Source: Bradyrhizobium betae
GTDB lineage: Bacteria > Pseudomonadota > Alphaproteobacteria > Rhizobiales > Xanthobacteraceae
NCBI RefSeq assembly: GCF_008932115.1
Contig: NZ_CP044543.1
Span: forward strand, 6,764,501 to 6,828,500
DNA length: 64,000 nt
Reading direction: 5' to 3'
Made by a program: the position numbers and the translations under genes. The notes below the pieces were generated by a model that saw only the letters and a list, made by a program, of their open reading frames with translations, was not told the DNA's origin and made no database searches. Shown here one piece after another: positions 55,575 to 62,554 of this stretch; position 1 is the first letter of the stretch; the number at the start of each line of letters is the position of its first letter.

Positions 55575-56084
55575 ATGACCGCTTACCTGGATGTCGATGC
55601 CCGTCCGATCCTGCGCAGCGGAGGCGAGCCCTTCTCGGTCATCATGGCCGCGCTGGAGCGTCTGGAAAAGGGGCAAGGGCTCCGCCTCTACGCACCGTTC
55701 AAGCCGGTCCCTCTGTTCGCGGTCATGGCTGACAGGGGATTCGCCCACTCTGAGAGAGCCCTCGATGGCGACGAATGGGAGGTGCTGTTCACACCTGTCG
55801 AAGCAAAGGCGGAAACTGGATCGCCCGGCGGAGAGCACGCGCCCTTTGCCCCATGGCCCCAGCCGATCATGGAACTCGACAACCGAGACCTCGACCCGCC
55901 AGAGCCCATGGTCCGAATCCTCGCTGCAGCGGAAAAGCTCGGGCCCGGCGAGACGCTGTCGTCGCTTCTGAGTCGGGAGCCGGTGTTCCTGTTCCCGCAG
56001 CTCGAAAAGCGCGGCTTTCGCTGGCTCGGCGGATTTCGCCCTGACGGTGCCACCTACGAATTGACGGTGAGGGCGCCCTCATGA
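55575..56084 (+). CDS. Protein with two DUF2249 domains
   Basis: A 169-residue protein made of two related halves. The first has LDVDARPILRSGGEPF and PFKPVPLFAVMADRGF; the second has LDNRDLDPPEPMVRIL and REPVFLFPQLEKRGFRW. The repeated P-x-x-L-F...L-x-x-R-G-F pattern is diagnostic of DUF2249. Such domains are found near nitric-oxide and anaerobic respiration genes, but their role is unsettled. The ATG at 55575 has AGGAG upstream, 10 bases after the membrane protein stop, and it overlaps the next gene by four bases. Confidence 0.85.
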   Translation: MTAYLDVDARPILRSGGEPFSVIMAALERLEKGQGLRLYAPFKPVPLFAVMADRGFAHSERALDGDEWEVLFTPVEAKAETGSPGGEHAPFAPWPQPIMELDNRDLDPPEPMVRILAAAEKLGPGETLSSLLSREPVFLFPQLEKRGFRWLGGFRPDGATYELTVRAPS

Positions 56085-56395
56085 CGGACCCGCTCGTCGA
56101 ACCTGTCCGCGACGCTTTGCGGGTCGTGATCGATCCTGAACTGGGCGAGAACATCGTCGATCTCGGTTTCGTCTACGACATTGCCGTGGCCGATGGCGCC
56201 GTCCGCATCACGATGACGGCGACGACGCCGGGATGTCCCGCGACCTCGTTCCTGAAGGAAGGGGCGCAGACGGCAGCATCCACCGTTCCAGGGGTCGTTT
56301 CCGTCGACGTGAGGATGACATTCGAGCCGGCTTGGACCCCCGACCTCATCGTGCCGGCCGTCCGAACCTCGCTCGGTTTCGCCGCAGTGAACTGA
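56081..56395 (+). CDS. MIP18-family (DUF59) metal-sulfur cluster assembly protein
   Basis: A 104-residue protein with DALRVVIDPELGENIVDLGF, the MIP18/SufT-type signature, and MTATTPGCPATSFLKEGAQ with the conserved Cys used in cluster handling. Length is typical for single-domain members (about 100). It starts inside the end of the DUF2249 gene (ATGA) and is followed 8 bases later by the CcoG gene. In this context it could support Fe-S delivery to CcoG or to an oxidase partner. Confidence 0.9.
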   Translation: MTDPLVEPVRDALRVVIDPELGENIVDLGFVYDIAVADGAVRITMTATTPGCPATSFLKEGAQTAASTVPGVVSVDVRMTFEPAWTPDLIVPAVRTSLGFAAVN

Positions 56396-56402
56396 CAGCG
56401 CC

Positions 56403-57827
56403 ATGGCCATCACCATCGAGATCGATCATGCAAAGACGCGCGCCAAGGCTGCAGCGGCCGCTGTCCTGCCCGTGGTGCCGCAGGCCGTCAAGGGTCCGAT
56501 CCGCCGGATCAAATGGGGCATCCTGCTGCTGACGCTGTCGATCTACTACGTCACGCCCTTCATTCGCTGGGACCGCGGGCCGAACGCGCCCGATCAGGCG
56601 GTGTTGCTCGATTTCGCGAACGGACGTCTCTATGCGTTCTTCGTCGAGATCTGGCCGCAGGATCTCTATCTGGTCACGGGTCTGTTGGTGCTCGCCTCCA
56701 CCATCCTGATCCTTACGAACGCGCTCGCAGGCCGCCTCTGGTGCGGCTTCGCATGCCCCCAGACCGTCTGGACCGATTTGTTCCTGCTCGTCGAACGCCT
56801 GATCGAGGGCGACAGGCGCCAGCGTCTCAAGAACATCGGTGCGCCTCTCACGGCCAAACGGACCGCCCAGATCATCGCAAAGCACGTGACTTGGCTTTTG
56901 ATCTCGCTGGGAACGGGCGGCACGCTGATCTTCTATTTCACGGACGCGCCGGATTTGTTAGGTGGCTTGGTCGCCGGAGACGTATCCGCCAACGTCCTGA
57001 CCTGGGTCGCGGTGTTCACCGGAACGACCTACGGACTGGCGGGTTTCGCGCGCGAGCAGGTTTGCACGTTCATGTGCCCTTGGCCGCGCTTGCAGGGCGC
57101 GATCTGGGACCCGGAGGCCTACACCGTCAACTATCGCGACTACCGCGGCGAGCAGCGAACCTCGGCGAAGAAGGCCGCCGAGTTGCGGCTTCAGGGCAAG
57201 TCTGCGGGCGATTGCGTCGATTGCGGCCAGTGCGTCGCGGTCTGTCCGATCGGGATCGACATCCGCGAGGGACCGAACTTCGCGTGCATCAATTGCGGCC
57301 TCTGCGTCGATGCCTGCGACGGCGTGATGGCGAAGCTCGGGCGCCCGCGCGGGCTGATCGACTACGAGAGCTGGGCCAATATCGAACGGGGACACCGCAG
57401 GGAGGCTCCTCGAAACCGGCTGTTGCGGCCGAAGACGATCGGCCTTGGGGCGGCCTGTGTCGGCTTAGCGGGCACCATCGGCGTCGCGTTCGTCACCAAG
57501 ACTTCGGCAACGCTGTCGGTCCAGCACGATCGCGATCCCGTCGCCGTCCACCTGTCGGACGGCTCGCTGCGCAATGCCTATACCGTCAAGCTGCTCAACA
57601 AGTCGTCCAGTCCTCGTCGATATACGCTTTCCGTCGGCGGCATCGATGCGAGGCTTTCCATCGTCGGCAACGAGGATCTCTCTCCCATCGAGGTTGCCCC
57701 GGATGCCTCGGAGTCGTTGCGCGTGACCTTGACGGCGGCGGACGCCGGACACCGGGACATCGTGTTCACTGCCCGCGACGAGACGGGCAGCGCGATTTCT
57801 GCCACGGATCGGTTCGTCGAGCGGTAG
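56403..57827 (+). CDS. ccoG: CcoG/FixG-type cytochrome oxidase accessory protein
   Basis: A 474-residue inner-membrane iron-sulfur protein. Membrane segments include IKWGILLLTLSIYYVTPF and YLVTGLLVLASTILILTN. Cys motifs are LWCGFACPQTVWTD and CTFMCPWPR in the membrane part. Two ferredoxin-type clusters follow, CVDCGQCVAVCP and CINCGLCVDAC. The C-terminal region (LNKSSSPRRYTLSVGG) is the immunoglobulin-like domain of the family. CcoG/FixG proteins reduce copper for cbb3 oxidase assembly. No cbb3 structural genes are in the window, so it may serve an oxidase encoded elsewhere, or the neighbouring membrane protein. Confidence 0.93.
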   Translation: MAITIEIDHAKTRAKAAAAAVLPVVPQAVKGPIRRIKWGILLLTLSIYYVTPFIRWDRGPNAPDQAVLLDFANGRLYAFFVEIWPQDLYLVTGLLVLASTILILTNALAGRLWCGFACPQTVWTDLFLLVERLIEGDRRQRLKNIGAPLTAKRTAQIIAKHVTWLLISLGTGGTLIFYFTDAPDLLGGLVAGDVSANVLTWVAVFTGTTYGLAGFAREQVCTFMCPWPRLQGAIWDPEAYTVNYRDYRGEQRTSAKKAAELRLQGKSAGDCVDCGQCVAVCPIGIDIREGPNFACINCGLCVDACDGVMAKLGRPRGLIDYESWANIERGHRREAPRNRLLRPKTIGLGAACVGLAGTIGVAFVTKTSATLSVQHDRDPVAVHLSDGSLRNAYTVKLLNKSSSPRRYTLSVGGIDARLSIVGNEDLSPIEVAPDASESLRVTLTAADAGHRDIVFTARDETGSAISATDRFVER

Positions 57828-58421
57828 CGTCCCAAGCTCAAGGTTTAAATCCGGACTGACGGAAAGGGCACACTCCGTCAGCGCCCAGTGAGGATCCCAA
57901 ATGTCTCGCATCGCACGCAATACGGGCAGCCTTGATGCCGATGCAAAGCAGCCGTGGACGAACAGGGCAATTTGCTTGCGAGGGAATACTAGGTCGGGCG
58001 ACCCGGGAAGACTTCGGTCGTGGAGTCGGAATCTGTAGCCCAGCCTAGGTGCGGCGCTCTTACCAAGAGCTCGGGTTTGGTTCCCTTTCCTCGAATCCGG
58101 CTCATCATCTGGGAGCGACGAGTCGGGGAAACGATGTCTACCACAGGTGCACATCCTCACTCGCAACGAATGCATGATCGCTTCTGAGTGTGCTCGGTAG
58201 GGAGCGTCCCGAATGTGGCCAGCTGGCTGGCGACCACGCGCGACCACTCCCGTGAGACGATGCGCACGCCCCAGCCTTCTTAGACAAACGACGCCGGACA
58301 AGGCTATCCGCCAACGAACGCATGCTGAACGAGGTTTGTAAACTTCGGCTCAAAATTATAAACCAGAGCGGGCTTGGCGCTCGCGCTATTCGAAAGACGA
58401 GATTTAATTTCAAAGGCTTCC
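57828..58421. other. Right-end spacer of the island, no supported gene
   Basis: About 590 bases between ccoG and the truncated tRNA-Lys. Frames on both strands have no motifs or ribosome sites. Minus-strand frames here are shadows of each other. It probably contains remnants of the former end of an older element. Confidence 0.45.
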
Positions 58422-58475
58422 TGGTGAGCGCGCTGGGGCTCGAACCCAGGACCCCGTGGTTAAAAGTCATGTACT
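58422..58475 (-). pseudogene. Truncated tRNA-Lys (UUU), 3' half
   Basis: On the minus strand, TGACTTTTAACC (anticodon loop with TTT) is followed by GGGGTCC, the T-arm CTGGGTTCGAGCCCCAG, the acceptor half CGCGCTC and an encoded CCA. The 5' half, which should begin GAGCGCG and hold the D-arm, is absent: upstream sequence does not fold into it. The anticodon stem has mismatches on the distal side. This is the form left by integration of a mobile element at the 3' part of a tRNA-Lys gene. Confidence 0.8.
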
Positions 58476-58684
58476 CAGGTGTCCGTCTCAGCGTGACCGG
58501 CAGATTGTCCGATCAACAAAATGGATCCGCGCCGCGGCCGATTTGAAGGCAGGCAGCAGGGCGCAAGCCTCGCTCACGGGCAGAAAACTACGGTTGAGAA
58601 ATCGCTGGGATGATCGTTGCAAACACCGTAGCTATTTTTCCGAGGTGTAAGAAAAGTCCAGTTGAATCAACGAGGTTGACAAGA

Positions 58685-58699
58685 CACCCCTTCCGCCAG
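58685..58699 (+). repeat. attR: right attachment-site repeat of the island
   Basis: This is a perfect copy of the 15 bases at the tRNA-Ser 3' end (20024-20038), in the same orientation. Left of it, the sequence (AAGACACC) differs from the tRNA body, as expected for an attR that holds only the core. It sets the right boundary of the island. Confidence 0.78.
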
Positions 58700-58974
58700 C
58701 ACTGGAGCCTCCAAAGTCGAGGCGGCCTACGGCCGGCGCGCCGTTGGAGCAGGGCGGCAAGGTGGTGCCGATAAGAGAGACGATATTCCAAGATCTGAAT
58801 GTAGAGCCCGCCGGGCATGACAACATTGGCAATATCGGAGACGCCAAGCATCCAGGGCGGGTGGCGATATCCGCAGGTTCCACGGCTTGAAAGGCTTGGC
58901 TCGAACCTCCGCACATGTTTCCGCGACCGTAGGCCAGCGCAGGATGCGCGTATCCTGATGCTTCAACCGAAATC

Positions 58975-59139
58975 CTATTGTGGCTCGGCTGGTTTATCGC
59001 GCTCATGACTTTCGGCTTCGACGGCTGCGCACGCGTCCATGCCATGGCAGCTGCGGAGATAGTACCAAGTGCCCGCCACGATCGAGCAAACAACCAGCAC
59101 GGAAACCAATAGGACGATCGTCCACCGTCTATTCGACAT
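58975..59139 (-). CDS. Short membrane or exported peptide gene next to the island
   Basis: A 54-residue product, MSNRRWTIVLLVSVLVV then CSIVAGTWYYLRSCHGM, ending AEPQ. It has a basic N-terminus, one hydrophobic segment and two further Cys in the exported part. AGAAGG lies 8 bases upstream of the ATG. It was found by reading the minus strand directly. It lies to the right of attR, so it belongs to the resident chromosome. No family is recognised; small proteins of this shape are common in Bradyrhizobium. Confidence 0.55.
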   Translation of the reverse strand: MSNRRWTIVLLVSVLVVCSIVAGTWYYLRSCHGMDACAAVEAESHERDKPAEPQ

Positions 59140-59278
59140 TCAATGGCCTTCTGCGGTAACAGCCTTCTACCAAACGCTGTCCGATATCCCGATCGGGAAG
59201 GCAAGGAGAGATGTGGTGCGCTTCCGCCAGTGTCTCCGATCGGGATCTGTTAATTAGGCTTTCCCGCGCAGGTAATCC

Positions 59279-60022
59279 GTGAATCAGACATCCAATCCCG
59301 CCGCGCTCGACAAGCTCAAGCTCCGCATTCAGGCGTTGCGCGCCAAGACGATTGCCAATGGCTGTACCGAGGACGAGGCGCTGTCGGCTGCCGCCAAGGT
59401 CGCCGAGCTACTCGATCGCCACGATCTGTCGCTCTCCGACGTCGAGCTGCGGGCCTCGCCGTGCGAACGGAGGGTCTTTGAGACCCATCGCAAGAAGCGA
59501 ATTCCCCTGGACGACTGCATCGGGGCGATCGCGCATTTCTGCGATTGCCGGGTCTGGCGCGAGAAGAACGCGGGCGGGGAGAACAGCTACGTATTCTTCG
59601 GCCTCGGCGCGGATGTCGAGGTCGCGCATTACCTGGCCGAATTGATCGACGGCGCCGTGCGCACTGAGCTCGGCCGCTTCAAGACCTCGGTCGACTACGC
59701 CGCGTTCCGCCACCAGGAGCGGCATCTGGCCAATTCCTCCTTCGCGCTCGGGATGGTGGCGTCGATCGCGGACAGGCTGGTGGCGATCAAGGCCGGTCGC
59801 GATCAGGTCAACGAAAGCACCGGCCGCGGGCTGGTCGTCCTCAAGACCTCGGTGGTCGATGCGGAATTGGACAAGCTCGACCTCAAGCTCCGAACCGTCC
59901 GCAGCACCAGCCGGATGGTGTCGATGACGGCCTACGAAGCCGGCGGCGCCGCCGGCGCGTCGCTGGCCATCAATCCCGGTCTTGGCGGGGCGCAGTCGGG
60001 GGCCACGCGCAAGGGAAGCTGA
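59279..60022 (+). CDS. DUF2786-domain protein
   Basis: A 247-residue protein. The N-terminal 45 residues (LRIQALRAKTIANGCTEDEA, then AAAKVAELLDRHDLSLSDVE) are the DUF2786 signature, a helical segment often found at the N-terminus of phage- or plasmid-linked proteins. The following region (GAIAHFCDCRVWREKNAGGE and YVFFGLGADVEVAHYLAELI) is the partner domain usually found behind it. The start is a GTG at 59279. Its role is unknown; related proteins have been proposed to handle nucleic acid or stress responses. Confidence 0.82.
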   Translation: MNQTSNPAALDKLKLRIQALRAKTIANGCTEDEALSAAAKVAELLDRHDLSLSDVELRASPCERRVFETHRKKRIPLDDCIGAIAHFCDCRVWREKNAGGENSYVFFGLGADVEVAHYLAELIDGAVRTELGRFKTSVDYAAFRHQERHLANSSFALGMVASIADRLVAIKAGRDQVNESTGRGLVVLKTSVVDAELDKLDLKLRTVRSTSRMVSMTAYEAGGAAGASLAINPGLGGAQSGATRKGS

Positions 60023-60412
60023 GCGGATCGGGGAAGGGACGTGAACTCGCTCGACCGGGCCACACCGCCACCGGGCACACGCCCGCAACAGAGGCGCCGT
60101 ATTTCGGAATAATAGCAGTATGCCACTGTTTTGCCCGACGTGTCAAATCGGGCTTTGCGGGACGCGCGAGGCGGGTCGTGCAAGCCCTTGATCTGACACA
60201 CGCGGGCTACTGTGCATGGGGTTGTTTTCGACATCTTGGCAGGGCTGGTCCGGAAACCTGTCATCCCATCAAGGTTGTATGAAATAGATCACGCGACCTG
60301 AGAAATATATTCGCGCGCGCACGGTGCCCAACGTGCGTGTTTAGATGACAGCACCCAAAAGTTGTGATTAGTCTCGCCCGCCTTCTTCGTCTTGCTTGCC
60401 CCGGGGGCTGGA
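60023..60412. other. Intergenic region upstream of the tyrosinase gene
   Basis: About 390 bases with no supported gene. The right half is AT-richer (around 60280-60320, including GAAATATATTCG), a likely promoter area for the tyrosinase/LodA pair, but no consensus boxes can be assigned with confidence. Confidence 0.4.
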
Positions 60413-62521
60413 ATGGACACCGAAGCACTGACCGTCGCGTATGCGCGCGTGAAGGCGATCCTCGATGAAGCCGCGGGTGACAGCACCGCCGATTATGGTG
60501 GTGCGGGACGGTTTTGGGACAACGGTGCGCGGGCGCTGGAGGACGCCGAGATATTCGACGTCAAGATGGTCGCGCCAGTTCCGGAGGGCCATTCCTGCTG
60601 TGTGCCGGCCCATGCGCGCAGCGACGCATCCGGATTGATCAAGGGATTGCGCGGCGAAGCGCCGTTCGATGGCGGCCGGTTCCCGGCGCTGCCATGGGGC
60701 GGGCACGCGGTCGCGCCCGCCGATATCGACCGCATCGCCGACTGGATCGACGCCGGCTGCCCTGATGATGCGACCAGCGTCGCGGTCGAGCTTGCGCCCG
60801 GCAAGCCGGCAAGGACCACGACCGTGAAGGTCAGCGACATCGCCGAATTTGCCGAGGCCGCCGACGGCTATTCGCCGGCCGCTTGTATCGGCGAGCCCAG
60901 GCGGCGTATGAACATCGATTGCATGAGCGAGCCGCAGATCGAGCGGCTGCGCCGTGGCTTTCGCCAGCTCTATGCGCTCAATCGCTGGCCGGAAGACCGG
61001 CGCAGCTACAACAACCAGGCGCTGATCCACCAGAACCATTGCCAGCATGGCTGGGAGCGCTTCCTGCCCTGGCACCGCGCCTATCTCTACGAGTTCGAGC
61101 AGAACCTGCAGGATTTCGAACCCGGGTTGATGCTGCCGTACTGGGACTTCACCATGCCGGAGTACCGGCCGGAAGAGCCGGACAAGGGACGCATCATTCC
61201 GAATTCGATGAAGGCGTTCCTCACCGAGGAGGCCGCCGAGACGCTGGTGGCGGCGCTCGACCCGGCGCCGACGGCGGCGCAGAAGAAGGCGATCCTGGCG
61301 CTCGCGCAGGACCGCGTCACCTTCACCTCGCAGCACAGCTTCTTCTGCTACCTCATCAGCAAGATCGGTTATGCGGCCGTCACGCCGGATCCCGCGAACG
61401 CCAACCGGCAGCGCTTCATCGATGCGCTGCTGATGTCGAACGCGCTCTGGTATCCGCTGCGCTATCCGGCCGAGTATGCCGGCGGCGGCACGATCAACCA
61501 GGTCATCAACTATCATTACCCCTCGGCCGACGACATCGCGCAGATTCTCAGCCTCAACAATTTCCGCGATTTCGGCGGCGGCAGCATCTACGATTCAGCG
61601 TTCGGTTTCCTCGACCAGAACCCGCACAACACCATGCACATCTGGACCGGCGGCCAGAATCCCGACGCGGGGCAGGCGGCCTATGTCTGCAAGGACGGGC
61701 CCACCGCGACGGGAGCAACGCCGCAGCCGGGGGCTGCGACCGAGCGCGTCCGGACGCTCGCGAACCGCCGTAACGATGCCGCGCAGGTCGGGGGGCGCCG
61801 CTTCCATGCCCGCTCGGATCTCTATTCGCAGCCGGGTCTCGGCGACATGTTCAGCAACCTCACCGCGTCCTACGACCCGGTGTTCTGGCCGATCCACGTC
61901 AATATCGATCGCATCTGGTCGGAGTGGCAGAAGCTCAATCCGAACGCGCTGCCGGCCGATCTGGATTCCGTGCTGTCGCCGTGGAACTACACCATCCGCG
62001 ACACCCTCGACATCGCCCCGTTCGGCTATGAATATGTGCGCAACTCGCATTTCATGCCGGTCGGGCTCGAGGCGCCGGTCAGCCGCTTCGTTTCGCAGCC
62101 GATCACCGTGCCGCAGGCCGCGCGCAGCTTCAAGCGCGCGGAAATCCGTCTGCACCAGGTGCCGCAACTGATGCGCTCCTGCTTCGTGCGCGCCTTCCTC
62201 AACGAGCCCGGTGCCGACGCGTCGACCCCGATCAGGGGCAACCCGAGCTACGCCGGCTACATCTCGATCTTCGGACACGGCGCCTGCTACGGCGGTCCCG
62301 GCCATTGCGATATCCCGCCGGCCCAGCCGCGACATTTCGACCTGCGCGGACGCAGTCACAATGCGCCGCGCAACCACCGGATCGACGTCACGGCCGCCGC
62401 GAAGCAGGCGCTCAAGAAGAAAGGCCCCCTGCAGATCACGCTGGTGGTGATCGGCGGCGATTACCAGGAGGAGAGGGAGCTTCTGAAGCTCGAGGGCGTG
62501 TCGATCAATTTCCTGGATTGA
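60413..62521 (+). CDS. Tyrosinase-family copper oxidase
   Basis: A 702-residue type-3 copper enzyme. The first copper site is in LIHQNHCQHGWERFLPWHRA, with the conserved H-x8-H arrangement; the second is in NPHNTMHIW and DPVFWPIHVNIDRIW. An N-terminal extension of about 150 residues precedes the tyrosinase domain, with FWDNGARALEDAEIF and a Cys pair in GHSCC. The C-terminal part (about 560-700) is a beta-rich cap. The ATG at 60413 follows GGGGGCTGGA. It may oxidise phenols. It is followed 33 bases later by the LodA-type oxidase gene, so the pair is likely one operon. Confidence 0.9.
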   Translation: MDTEALTVAYARVKAILDEAAGDSTADYGGAGRFWDNGARALEDAEIFDVKMVAPVPEGHSCCVPAHARSDASGLIKGLRGEAPFDGGRFPALPWGGHAVAPADIDRIADWIDAGCPDDATSVAVELAPGKPARTTTVKVSDIAEFAEAADGYSPAACIGEPRRRMNIDCMSEPQIERLRRGFRQLYALNRWPEDRRSYNNQALIHQNHCQHGWERFLPWHRAYLYEFEQNLQDFEPGLMLPYWDFTMPEYRPEEPDKGRIIPNSMKAFLTEEAAETLVAALDPAPTAAQKKAILALAQDRVTFTSQHSFFCYLISKIGYAAVTPDPANANRQRFIDALLMSNALWYPLRYPAEYAGGGTINQVINYHYPSADDIAQILSLNNFRDFGGGSIYDSAFGFLDQNPHNTMHIWTGGQNPDAGQAAYVCKDGPTATGATPQPGAATERVRTLANRRNDAAQVGGRRFHARSDLYSQPGLGDMFSNLTASYDPVFWPIHVNIDRIWSEWQKLNPNALPADLDSVLSPWNYTIRDTLDIAPFGYEYVRNSHFMPVGLEAPVSRFVSQPITVPQAARSFKRAEIRLHQVPQLMRSCFVRAFLNEPGADASTPIRGNPSYAGYISIFGHGACYGGPGHCDIPPAQPRHFDLRGRSHNAPRNHRIDVTAAAKQALKKKGPLQITLVVIGGDYQEERELLKLEGVSINFLD

Positions 62522-62554
62522 GCAATTCCGGATTGAGAAGGTGGCGGGGAAGTC

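Larger units (their letters stand above)
20024..58699. mobile_element. Genomic island of about 38.7 kb integrated at tRNA-Ser
   Basis: The island is bounded by the 15-base direct repeat at the tRNA-Ser 3' end and carries an integrase gene next to the tRNA. Content is typical accessory material: an XRE regulator, a defence-type operon, unknown cassettes, an integrase remnant, decayed non-coding zones and a truncated tRNA-Lys near the right end. Base composition looks visibly less GC-rich from 20 to 43 kb than in the flanks; this was judged by eye, not computed. No relaxase, conjugation or phage structural genes are seen, so it is not self-transmissible as it stands. The remnants suggest assembly from more than one element. 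Confidence 0.78.

Noticed and set aside
58138..58470. Minus-strand frame starting MTFNHGVLGSSPSALT
   Set aside because: Its N-terminus is simply the translated tRNA-Lys fragment, a common false gene call; there is no ribosome site.
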